A DNA stretch of 23,209 nt from contig JARKIF010000379.1 of assembly GCA_029378245.1 (NCBI GenBank), forward strand, positions 1 to 23,209, in the 5' to 3' direction. The position numbers and the translations under genes are program-made. The notes under the pieces were generated by a model. That model saw only the letters and a list, made by a program, of their open reading frames with translations. It had not been told where the DNA came from and did not search any database. Numbering within the stretch: the first letter of the stretch is position 1; the number at the start of each line of letters is the position of its first letter. Below, piece after piece: positions 11,010 to 19,754 of the stretch. The DNA comes from Roridomyces roridus. Lineage: Eukaryota; Basidiomycota; Agaricomycetes; Agaricales; Mycenaceae.

Positions 11010-11584
11010 TTACTTTACATTCAATTTGTCGAGCTTCGAGGCGAGAGCCGAGCCATCGTTGTCCGAGGAAGCCGTCGTGTGTGAGCTTTCCCTTGGTGCA
11101 GCGGGAGGAGACGGAGCTTCGTCGTCGTCTTCCCAATTGTCCGCCACAGGTTCCTCCTCCTTCTTCTCTCTCTTCTTTGCGCGCTTCTTGGCGTTCTTGC
11201 TCAATGCCTTCCCAGTCGAGTTGGAAGCTGTTGAGGTTGGTGGTGGGGCCCATCCGATTATGTGCCCCTTGGGAAGCTGGTTCGCATCAGCCTGCGTCTG
11301 CTTGGTCCCTGACGCGTCAAAGTGCGTGAGCTCGGGTCAGACCGCGTCGAACTAGAGTGTCGTACCGCGGAAACGACGGACGTCCTCCTGTGGTGTGAAG
11401 CCAGGCCGGATTTTGATCTGCTTGCGGACACTGATTGGGGGTATAAGTCGTGTGAGGTCAGAATAAGAACGAATACTCGCGATCCATCTGGACGCTTGGA
11501 CTCGGGAATGACGCGCTCTAGCGTCTGCGGGTCGAGGGCAATGCCCGCGGCTGTCTTGGTTGGGTCAATTGGTGGTAGAGACAT
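11010..11584 (-). CDS. PYM (partner of Y14-Mago), exon junction complex disassembly factor
   Basis: PYM strips the exon junction complex from spliced mRNA during translation by binding the Mago-Y14 dimer. Exons on the minus strand: 11584-11481, 11430-11366 and 11308-11010, giving 155 aa. Seen: the Mago-binding domain, with [20 protein letters not shown] then [25 protein letters not shown]; a Lys-rich [12 protein letters not shown] block; and an acidic, Ser-rich tail ending [11 protein letters not shown]. The first intron (11431-11480) begins with GC, not GT (GCGAGT); only this donor keeps the conserved frame. The second intron is 11309-11365. The gene is head-to-head with GPN3, start codons 30 bp apart, and tail-to-tail with the CCDC90-like gene. 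Confidence 0.9.
11431..11480 (-). other. GC-AG intron 1 of the PYM gene
   Basis: This 50-bp intron runs from GCGAGT to an ATCAG end. Apart from the C at position 2 the donor matches the usual consensus. A GT at the neighbouring GTATTC would put the next exon into a wrong frame and lose VRKQIKIRP. Confidence 0.75.
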
Positions 11585-11614
11585 GTTTGGCTTGATTTGT
11601 TCCCCCTCTCAATC
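11585..11614. promoter_or_regulatory. 30-bp spacer between divergent PYM and GPN3 start codons
   Basis: Only 30 bp separate the two ATGs. Both 5' leaders and core promoters must either fit here or extend into the partner's transcribed region. The plus strand is T/C-rich (TGATTTGTTCCCCCTCTCAA). No TATA box is visible. Confidence 0.6.
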
Positions 11615-12787
11615 ATGCGATACGCGGTTCTCATTACTGGCCCAGCCGGCGCGGGCAAATCTACCTTCACGAGCTCGTTTCTTAACCATCTCGCTGCGTC
11701 GCGTCGGACAGCGCATCTCGTCAATCTCGACCCGGCGGCTTCGTCCACGAGCTTCGAGTTTGAACCAGTGATCGACATAAAAGACTTGGTTAGCCTGGAG
11801 GATGTGATGGGGGAGCTGAATTACGGTCCCAATGGTGGTCTTGTCTACTGCTTTGAGTGAGTGAGTGCATGCGTGGAGCAAAGAAGCAAAACTGCAGGTA
11901 TTTACCTGCGGCAGATACCTCTTGCAAAATATGGACTGGCTCGAAGAGGAACTGGGAGGCTACGACGACGACTATCTCATCTTTGACTGCCCAGGTTGGC
12001 GCCGCCTTCTCAAATCACCCGTCTGTTCTCGCTGAACAGAATGCAGGACAAATCGAGCTCTACACCCACCACCCGTTCCTGCCGACGCTGGTGCAACATT
12101 TAACCAGAATGGGCATCAGAACGAGCGCGGCGTATCTGATAGAGTCTCAATTCATGGAGGATAAATACAAGTTTTTCAGGTAAAGTGCCTCTACAGCTTT
12201 TTGCACAGATGGTGTTCACGTCCGCCACACAGCGGTGTCCTGTCCGCCATGTCTGCGATGGTCAACCTCGAAATACCGTGGATAAACATCATGTCCAAGA
12301 TGGATTTAGTCAAGTCGAATCCTGAAGACCCGTCCGGTGGAGCCAGGAATGGTTTCCGAGGTCAAAGAAACGTTGCAAGGTCCGCATTTTCTTTGCCGGT
12401 TTCTTGCTCTTACCAAAGTCCTTGCGCAGATATCTTGACCCGGACCCGCTGCTACTGGCATCCGCGCGGGGGCAGGAGGAGAACACGGCCAACCCACGAT
12501 TTCACGCACTAAATCAAGCGATCGTGCAGCTGGTGAGTTTCCGCGGGCGCTCAACACGCGTTTCTGAGTGTGTGCTAGATAGAGGACCATCCCCTCGTGT
12601 CTTTCCTTCCTCTTGACCTCACATCTTCGGATTCATTGGAGACTGTGATCAGTCACATTGACTACACGATGCAATACGGGGAAGATGAGGAACCAAAAGA
12701 GGTGCGCTTTTCTTGTTGATATTTCGTAGCTAAATTTGCTGGCAGCCACACGACCTGGATGAAGGAGACTTTCAGGATATGGAGTAG
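11615..12787 (+). CDS. GPN3: GPN-loop GTPase 3
   Basis: GPN3 works with GPN1 in the assembly and nuclear import of RNA polymerase II. Seven exons: 11615-11856, 11915-11994, 12047-12179, 12233-12379, 12430-12532, 12579-12701, 12746-12787, giving 289 aa, the family's usual length. Seen: P-loop GPAGAGKST at residues 9-17; VNLDPAA; the diagnostic GPN triad at 71-73 in [28 protein letters not shown] (G3); [26 protein letters not shown] (G4); and the C-terminal [15 protein letters not shown]. Intron 11857-11914 must use the later AG (11914) to give EYLLQNMDW. Frame closes exactly. It is divergent from PYM and is followed 119 bp later by the His-rich gene. Confidence 0.95.
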
Positions 12788-12906
12788 AAGCTGTAGTGAA
12801 TATATTCAATGGGGATACCGAGCCTTGGCACCATGACGCAGATCAGTTGCACTGCAGTGCTGAATATAAAGCTCCGTCTACTCTCCACATTGCGTTCCAT
12901 CCATCC

Positions 12907-13445
12907 ATGAGCTACTATCCCTCTCAACAACCTTCGTATGCGTACACGCAGGGCCATAGGCCCCACCACTCCAACTACGACTCGGGCTACGATGGGCAAT
13001 ACAATGGGCAATATAATGGCGGAAACAGCGGCGTGGTCTATGTCCCGACGCATGCCAGCTCGCATCGCAGCAGGCACCACCGACACCACAATGAGCCGAC
13101 AGTAATTTCTGGCGGCCAAGTGATCAGCGGTCCGCCCGTCACAGTGGTTGTGCGTCTCTTGGCCTCGCATCTCATCCATCACCTCTAATATCCACTCAGT
13201 CCAGCAGCGGTCGACACCACCGCCGTCATCACGATCACGGCCGCCATCACAGCAGCAGCCACCATCGACACTTGTCTCTCGGTGAACGAATCCGCAGATT
13301 CTTTGGATTCGGCCGCAAGCGCTATCGGCACCAGTCGAGCAACAGTTCCTGGGGTTTCCTGGGGCGTTCTCGGCGTCGCACTTATACTGACGCTCGAACT
13401 GGCGCGGAAGTCGACCGACAAGGCCGGCACGTATACCGCGTTTGA
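12907..13445 (+). CDS. Small His/Arg/Ser-rich protein of unknown function
   Basis: Exons 12907-13149 and 13200-13445 (50-bp phase-0 intron) give 162 aa. I do not know the family. The first half is Tyr/Gln/Gly/Asn-rich (SYYPSQQPSYAYTQGHRPHH, then GQYNGQYNGG), followed by VVYVPTHASSHRSRHHRHH. Exon 2 begins with a long His/Arg/Ser run and ends in a more ordered block, LGERIRRFFGFGRKRYR, then a WGFLGRSRRRTYTDARTGAE stretch and DRQGRHVYRV. No membrane segment or signal peptide is seen. The very basic, His-rich make-up could bind metal, nucleic acid or acidic lipids, but nothing here proves that. The intact frame across the splice and the ordered C-terminus support a real gene. The stop lies 162 bp from the convergent GST stop. 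Confidence 0.7.
12994..13017 (+). repeat. 12-bp tandem duplication in the His-rich gene
   Basis: GGGCAATACAAT is followed directly by GGGCAATATAAT. It encodes the repeated GQYN unit and differs by one silent base. Confidence 0.75.
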
Positions 13446-13607
13446 GGACACGAAAAATGGCGCCCTGGATGTAGGATTTGCGAGTTTATGGACGGACGCA
13501 CTGCTATGAATCGCTATGAGCTATCCTTCTCGACTGTATCGTATTAATGTGTTCAAGGAATGTACTTCACGATTCTTAATGTTACAAGTTCACTATTTAC
13601 TTCAAAT

Positions 13608-14569
13608 TTACTTCGGGACCTTGCAGCCCGCTTGGACACCAGGTCTTTCCAAGAGGCGTTCCTTCCACGCCTTCAAATTCGGCCATTCGTCGAGCGATGG
13701 AATTCCAGAGAACTCGTGGATACGGACCCTGCATCTCTCATTAATTCGACTTTCCGGGACTCAGAGGACGACGCACCAAGGGAAGACATTAAAGTCGGCG
13801 ATGGACAGTTTGCCACGTCCGGGACCTGCCAGCCAGTCGCGCTCAGCAGCTAGGCGAATCTCGAGAACACCATAGAGTCGTTTGGTCTCGTCCGTGTAGC
13901 CTGAGAGACATTTAGCGAGACGTGAGCGAGAAACCTGGGCCACACGCACGCTTCTTGGCATAAGGAATATCCTCAGGTGCAAACCGGTTGAAATGGTTGG
14001 CTTGCCCCTGCATCGGACCAACACCCCCGTGAGCGAAAAAGATCCACTGCAGCATTTCCGAGTAATCTGTAGATTTCGCGTCGGTTGGGTTCAAAGTCAT
14101 GCGGAACTTTCATACCATCGGCCTCGGTCTGAGCATCGAAGGAGAACTTGTTGTCCTTGTCGTAGTGCTGCGCGAGGTAAAGGAGGATCGCGGCGGTCTC
14201 AAAGACATTGAAATTGTTGCGGGACCTGTCCTGTTGACTGTCAGACAAAAGGCGAGGAAAGTGCTTCTGGGCGCGTACGACGAGGGTAGGGATTCTTCCG
14301 TTGGGATTGAGGGCGATAAACCAGGGCTCTTTCTGTCTGTTGGTCATAATGTCGATGTACTCGACGCTGCCAAGGGTAAGAAAGATGAATGCAAAGAAGA
14401 GACGCGACGCACTCATAGTCGACAGCTGGGTAGAGCGCCTTCAGTTCTTCGAGGTAGACGGAGACTTTGTAGCCCTGAAAGCAATCAGATAGCGGAAGAT
14501 AGGGCCTGATTCTGAACGCACATTGGGAGTAGGGCCAGTGTAGAGCAGGAAGGGTTTGGTAGAGGACAT
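13608..14569 (-). CDS. Glutathione S-transferase, Ure2p-like fungal class
   Basis: Conjugates or reduces substrates with glutathione; cytosolic. Seven exons on the minus strand: 14569-14522, 14474-14413, 14366-14279, 14230-14116, 14066-13950, 13900-13777, 13728-13608, giving 224 aa. Introns are 46-49 bp and every phase agrees. Seen: thioredoxin-fold N-domain with [30 protein letters not shown] with the cis-Pro of the glutathione site; [17 protein letters not shown]; then the helical C-domain with [40 protein letters not shown] and [13 protein letters not shown]. Residues fit the Ure2p-like/GTT class common in wood- and litter-decay fungi. The substrate is unknown. It lies in tandem behind PET191, 167 bp downstream. 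Confidence 0.92.
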
Positions 14570-14736
14570 GGTGGTGAGAAGGATGAACGCAATCAACGTG
14601 CTTTAAATATTGGACTCTCCCAGCTGACTCAGTGACTGTGGGGTAGCTATTACCAAGGAAGAGATGTGTCGCTATTACCAAGAACGCTGAAAGATGATCG
14701 TCGCACATTCTGAGCACGCAAGATAAACGCAATTCG

Positions 14737-15039
14737 TCATTCCGCTGGAGGCTTTTCTTCAGGAACATATTGAAACTGAGCACCGACGTTCCCTCTGAAC
14801 CGATTCCTCATATCCAGCTGGTAGCACAGTTAGGACGCGTAAATACGGTTTTTTGTGTCACCAACCATCCCGCGCTTGCACTCGAAAGCGGCCTTTCGCA
14901 GTGCCTGACATTCCTCTGGGAGCTCGTCGAGGTGATTCCGTAGACATTCGGAAGGTATATTCCCGTCCTTGACGACGCAGTCCGTTTGCATGATGCAGTC
15001 TCTCATGGCGGCCAGCACGCCTTTACATGACGAAGACAT
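14737..15039 (-). CDS. PET191: Cytochrome c oxidase assembly factor PET191/COA5
   Basis: Small twin-CX9C protein of the mitochondrial intermembrane space needed for cytochrome oxidase assembly. Exons 15039-14866 and 14817-14737 on the minus strand give 84 aa. Seen: MSSSCKGVLAAMRDC with Cys5-X9-Cys15; Cys21 and Cys32; LPEECQALRKAAFECKRGM with Cys44-X9-Cys54; and, after the intron, LDMRNRFRGNVGAQFQYVPE. Reading through the intron would end at 14830 with a 69-aa product lacking the conserved LDMRNRFRG tail, so I infer the 48-bp intron (donor GTTGGT, branch-like CCTAAC, acceptor CCAG). There is no cleavable presequence, as expected for Mia40 substrates. Start codons of this gene and IBA57 lie 33 bp apart. 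Confidence 0.92.
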
Positions 15040-15072
15040 GGAGGTAGTCGAGCAAAATGTTTTTGATCCGGC
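15040..15072. promoter_or_regulatory. 33-bp spacer between divergent PET191 and IBA57 start codons
   Basis: Only 33 bp lie between the two ATGs. An out-of-frame ATG (15057) precedes the IBA57 start at 15073. No TATA box is visible. Confidence 0.6.
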
Positions 15073-16249
15073 ATGCCTCCATCATTCAGACCACTCATCC
15101 AGAAAATCCCTACTGTCGCGCGCGTTCCGCACAGATCTGTTCTCTCCTTGACAGGGTCCCAAGCGTCCGAGTTCCTCAATGGCATTCTGTCTACTCTCGT
15201 CCACAGTCCTCCACGACCATTCTATTCTGCTTTCTTACACGCCCAGGGCCGAGTGCTGTACGATATCTTTGTCTACACGCGTACGGGCCAGCCAGGCTAT
15301 CTAATTGACTACGACTCGCGCCCTTCTGAGGCGACTCCACTTTTGGATCTCATCAAGCGCTATGTGCTGCGTGCTCGCGTCAAGGTCAGAGACGCATCGG
15401 AAGAATATGATGTTTGGGGGGCCTGGGGTGACGCGTCTGGGGAGCCAGAGAGACAATGGAAGTGGGCGGAGAGCAGTGGTATCGCCGAGCCTGTATGGAC
15501 AGAGTGGCCGTGGGGCACCCAACACGAGTCCATCTCAGACCGACGAGCACCCGGGATGGGGAGAAGGCTCCTCGTACGCAAGGGAGACCGACGTGCGTGA
15601 TTATATCTTTGGCTCTCACTGTTCTTTATATTTCCCGTAGCACCCGAAGCCTCCACGCATGACTTGGCTTCCGAGGAAGCCTATACGCTGCACCGTATTC
15701 TGCATGGCGTTCCCGAAGGGTTCACGGACATACCACCAATGCAAGCCTTCCCAATGGACTCTAATTTGGATCTTATGGGCGGCTGTCAGCTGGTTTCATA
15801 ACATTCAATTGCGAGATTAATCTTGGCTCTAGTGGATTTCCGCAAGGGATGTTATGTCGGTCAAGAGCTGACCGTCAGAACGTACCACAAGGGCGTCATC
15901 CGCAAACGTATTTTGCCCGTGGCGATTCATTCGTCAGTACAAACGAACCAGCCTCCATATAATTTAACTGATCCTCCTCAGGCCTCCCGACCTCCCTTCT
16001 TCCTTCGCCTCCGGTCTTGATATACGTGCAGTACCGACGGGAGCTGGAGAACCTCGACCAAAGCCACGGGGCAACGGCAAGCTCTTGAGCTCGTTTAACG
16101 GAATGGGACTAGCTCTCCTGCGGCTCGAGCAGGTCGAGGCAGCGGAGAGGGGAGAGGTCACTTTCTCCATGGATGTCGAGACCGATGGTGCCATCTCGAC
16201 GTGGGGAGTGTCGCACTGGCGACCAGATTGGTGGCCCGTTAAACCGTAG
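15073..16249 (+). CDS. IBA57: Mitochondrial iron-sulfur cluster assembly factor IBA57 (CAF17)
   Basis: IBA57 acts with ISA1/ISA2 in making [4Fe-4S] clusters for mitochondrial enzymes such as aconitase and lipoate synthase. Exons 15073-15592, 15641-15784, 15833-15932 and 15982-16249 give 343 aa. Seen: a basic N-terminus ([16 protein letters not shown]) as a likely presequence; [52 protein letters not shown]; the family signature KGCYVGQE at residues 226-233; and [14 protein letters not shown] near the end. The fold is related to T-protein/GcvT. Intron 15785-15832 uses donor GTCAGC, giving GGLDFRKG where most relatives have GGVDFRKG. The stop lies 10 bp from the convergent phosphopantetheinyl transferase stop. 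Confidence 0.92.
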
Positions 16250-16259
16250 CATAAAAATA
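16250..16259. terminator. 10-bp gap between convergent IBA57 and PPT2 stop codons
   Basis: The gap is almost all A/T on both strands (CATAAAAATA). With only 10 bp available, the 3' untranslated regions and poly(A) sites of both genes must lie inside the partner's coding sequence, so the transcripts should overlap. Confidence 0.5.
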
Positions 16260-16663
16260 CTAGAGTTCCTGGACGAGCACCGATGCGAAAACGTATTGCC
16301 CGTCATGACTGACTGAAACGTGGAAATCCATTGGTGTTGTGCTTCGGTGGTACTGCAAACTCGGCTTGCGTCCATTGATGAGCCCTTGGTAGGTGAGCTC
16401 TTTCCAAGTGGGCTTGAAACGCGGGTAGAGTGCCTTGTATGCCGCTTCCTTGACCGCCCAACTGAGAAAAAATGAGGTCCAAGTGGTTTGGTCGTGAAAA
16501 GCATTTACCGAACAGCGATGAAAGTAGTGCTGGTGTGCATGTCCGTCTGGGCAAATTCCTGCGGGCTGAGAATGCGCGAAGCAAGGCGTGTAGGGTATCT
16601 CTGGATGAGAGCAGCGATGCGGGGCACGTGAAGGACGTCGACGCCGATCCCGAGGACTGTCAT
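16260..16663 (-). CDS. PPT2: 4'-phosphopantetheinyl transferase, holo-ACP synthase type (mitochondrial Ppt2-like)
   Basis: Transfers the phosphopantetheine arm from CoA to acyl carrier protein, in fungi the mitochondrial ACP. Exons 16663-16509 and 16461-16260 on the minus strand give 118 aa, normal for the AcpS class. Seen: GIGVDVLHVPRI with metal-binding Asp9; RILSPQEFAQ; WAVKEAAYKAL (residues 53-63) with the catalytic KEAxxK core; and FHVSVSHDGQYVFASV. An in-frame ATG at 16720 would add 19 residues, MQRYTRSWSRSNRGLTIAS. These are Arg-rich with no acid, like a mitochondrial presequence, but the extension overlaps the ELP2 coding start on the other strand by 22 bp. Which start is used cannot be settled from sequence. 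Confidence 0.9.
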
Positions 16664-16698
16664 GGACGCGATGGTCAAACCGCGATTTGATCTTGACC
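16664..16698. promoter_or_regulatory. 35-bp spacer between divergent PPT2 and ELP2 start codons
   Basis: 35 bp separate the internal PPT2 ATG (16663) from the ELP2 ATG (16699). If PPT2 starts at 16720 there is no spacer and the coding regions overlap head to head. No TATA box is visible. Confidence 0.55.
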
Positions 16699-19491
16699 AT
16701 GACCGCGTATATCTCTGCATCCACAAATCGACATCCTCATGCTGCAGACATATCCAGCGCGTCCCTCGTAGCTTTTGCTTCTGGCACTCTCGTTGGTCTG
16801 TGGAATTCTCCAGCCGATGGAGGCGTTTCCGAGACCCTGGCGGCCCACGAAGGGCTCATTACTTGTGTTCGATTCTTGAACGACCAAATCCTCGCCACGG
16901 CGGACGACAAGGGTGTTCTTCGATGCTGGAGACGCGCTGGGGACCAGGCATGCTGCCCCTGTGATTCAACTGCAAAAAATTTGTCTAATACGATGGCAGT
17001 GGACATCGACCGCCAAAGTTGACGCTCACAAGCAAGCTATTTCTTCCCTCTGCGTTCATGGAGAATGTCTCGCAACGGGTTCCTCCGATGGTACCGTGAA
17101 AATATGGAAGTTTGGCGCCTCGGATGAGCTGGAGGAAGTGCAAACATTGTCGCTGAACGGTCGATATGCGTTGGCTCTTGCCATGACGATTCTGCCTCGA
17201 TCGAATGGTCTCTGGATTTTTCATACCTTTGAGCGGTGACTCACATACTTGGCAGTGGAATTATTGGCCATAGCGGGGACAGACAAAAACATACAAATAT
17301 GGACGCGCTCTGGCGCTATGGTGCGTTTGCATTCTTGTCCCTACGCATTCTCACAAAATACAATAGTTCGTACGTGCCGCTGTACTCTCCGGACACGAAG
17401 ATTGGGTCAGATGTCTCGCTTTCCAAAACCCGCCGTCTACAGATGAACCCCTCGTCCTGGCGTCCGGATCGCAAGATAGCACCATTCGGCTTTGGAGGAT
17501 TGAAGCCTTTACAAAATTCAATAACCCGAACCCGAGTGATCCGCCTACCGATGCTCTCAGTGACGATCTCCTGGACGCGTTTGAGGCTTCTCTGGGTGAC
17601 CTTGCGGATGCTGAGGAAGGCGGCAGACAAATTTCCTTGAAACACCATATATTGACCGTCAAGTCTAATCAAGCCAAGTATGTCTCTAACATACCACCCA
17701 GCGGTCTCTCAAACGTTTCTAGTCCTCTACAATATTCGATTACTTTCGATGCACTTTTGATTGGGCACGAAGCTGGTGTAACGGGCTTGTCGTGGCGGCC
17801 CACTGGTGCGAGGGAACCCACCCTTTTGTCAACATCTACAGATTCATCCTTGATCCTGTGGTCTCCTACGGCTATTCGGTCCTCTTCAGAAGACAACTCG
17901 ACCATTTGGACCAGCCGCCAGCGTTTCGGTGATGTAGGTGGCCAGAGATTAGGTGGTTTCGTTGGAGGTCTGTGGGCGGGAAATGGGAATGAGATCTTGG
18001 CTTGGGGATGGTCAGGCGGATGGCGGCGATGGCGATGCACGTCGACTGGTGAGAGGCAACTCGATGAAACCTGGCGAGAGGTTTCTGCAATCACAGGCCA
18101 TAGTGGGCCCGTCAAAAGTCTGGATTGGAGTCCGGACGGCGCGTATCTCATCTCTGCTGGGTGAGTTAGACGGCATCGTGGTGGAACAGAATCTTACGGT
18201 CGCAGGCTGGACCAAACTACAAGAATTCACTGCCCGATACGACGTCCTGATGGATCTTGCTTCTGGCAAGAACTAAGCCGCCCTCAAGTCCATGGCTACG
18301 ACATGCTCGGCGTGACTTTCTTGGGTCCTCTGAAGTTTGCGAGCATCGCCGACGAGAAGGTCGTTCGCGTCTTCGAAGCGCCTCGCGGTTTTGTCGATCT
18401 GGCAGAGAAGCTGGGGGTTGCGGTATTCACCGAGGAACAGCATAATGGTCCTGTGGCGGCAAGCGTCCCGCCCTTAGGGCTCTCCAACAAGGCTGTTAAT
18501 GAAGGTATGCGTCCGTTCCACGCATCTAGTGTAACTTACAGATTCAAGGAAGCTGTGGTCCCTGCCGGCGACTCGAGTAATTCAACACGCCCCCCATTCG
18601 AGGGAGAGCTCGCATCTACGACTCTTTGGCCCGAAATCGAGAAGATATTTGGGCACGGATACGAGGTACTCAATCCCAACCGTGATCTAACCTGTTTGTG
18701 ACCCTTTCATACCAGTCTATGAGTCTTGCCGTTTCGGGATCGCGGCGTCTGATTGCAACTGCATGCAAGGCGTCGACTGCCGAGCACGCAGTAGTGCGTG
18801 TGTACAATACCGACAACTGGCAACCAGTGGGGGACCCTCTTTCCGGCCACACACTCACAGTTACGCGGATTGCATTCAGTCCTGATGACCGTTTCGTCTT
18901 GACTGTCTCGAGGGATAGGACATGGCGGCTGTACGAAGCGCAAACCAATGGCGGTCAGAGATGTTTCTGGAACCGATGAGACTCAATCCTGACGCTATCT
19001 CAGGTTATCTCCCCGTTGCAGCGGATAAATCCCACGGGCGAATAATCTGGGACTGTGCGTGGGCCGCTGAAGGTGATATATTTGCCACGGCCTCAAGGGA
19101 TAAGACTGTAGGTTGATTTCTCGATCGATTTTATACAATGCTGACGAGGAAAAGGTCAAAATATGGCAGCGTGGACCCGATGCGAAATGGACAGCAGTGC
19201 AAGTCATCAGAACGGCTGAAGCTGCAACAGCGGTCGATTTCTCATCTCTCGATGCAAAGTATATATAATTCTTGACTCGGTTGCTGTTTCTGACGCCTCA
19301 TCAGACGCCATCTTGCGATTGGGCTAGAAACTGGCACCATTCTGGTGTATTCCCATGATGGCACGAACTGGCAATTAGAGCATTCCAGGTCGGGTCATGC
19401 TGGGCATATTCATAGATTGAGTTGGCGACCGGGATTCAGAGAACTAGGAACCTGTAGTGAAGACGGGACTCTGAGGATCCTGAGATTTTAG
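16699..19491 (+). CDS. ELP2: Elongator complex subunit 2 (WD40 protein)
   Basis: ELP2 is a double beta-propeller scaffold of Elongator, which modifies wobble uridine of tRNA. Exons 16699-16947, 17000-17207, 17256-17320, 17367-17677, 17723-18160, 18206-18665, 18716-18953, 19004-19107, 19155-19258 and 19305-19491 give 787 aa, the usual size. Seen: NRHPHAADISSASLVAFASG at the start; repeated GH/WD units such as ATGSSDGTVKIW and LAIAGTDKNIQIW; VLSGHEDWVRCLAF; GHSGPVKSLDWSPDGAYLIS; RPQVHGYDML; LWPEIEKIFGHGYE; AFSPDDRFVLTVSRDRTWRL and ATASRDKTVKIW. The first intron (16948-16999) is GC-AG. An intron-like stretch (18505-18541) inside exon 6 must be kept to preserve frame. The gene is divergent from PPT2 and convergent with the eIF4A-like gene, 263 bp away. 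Confidence 0.93.
16948..16999 (+). other. GC-AG intron 1 of the ELP2 gene
   Basis: This 52-bp intron has donor CAG|GCATGC and acceptor GGCAG. Removing it joins RCWRRAGDQ to WTSTAKVDAHKQAISSL in phase 0, as expected for this WD40 blade. Reading through meets a stop just past the intron. Confidence 0.7.
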
Positions 19492-19754
19492 GTTTTGAAA
19501 AACTTTTGATAAACACCGAGGTTTTATGGTACAGTGAGGGTCCGGGTCGCTATGAGGAAGGCCATCCAAATAACTACGAAGTAAGAGAGAGGTCTGCTAT
19601 ACAGTGGGGTGCGCGGGTGGTAGGCCCGGTGCGCGGTGGTAATGAGACAATTTAAGAGGTGCAGTATAAAGGGTATCGAACATGAAGGAAATGCGGGGGA
19701 GCAACAGCGAGCACGTGCAATAGGGATACAAGAACGCGAGGTCGTTAAACAGTG

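Noticed and set aside
14830..14865. Single-exon PET191 ending at 14830
   Set aside because: The single-exon end lacks the conserved LDMRNRFRG tail, which appears after a well-formed 48-bp intron.
19492..19754. Possible RNA gene between ELP2 and the eIF4A-like gene
   Set aside because: No tRNA-like cloverleaf or snRNA signature was recognisable by eye; treated as 3' intergenic sequence.
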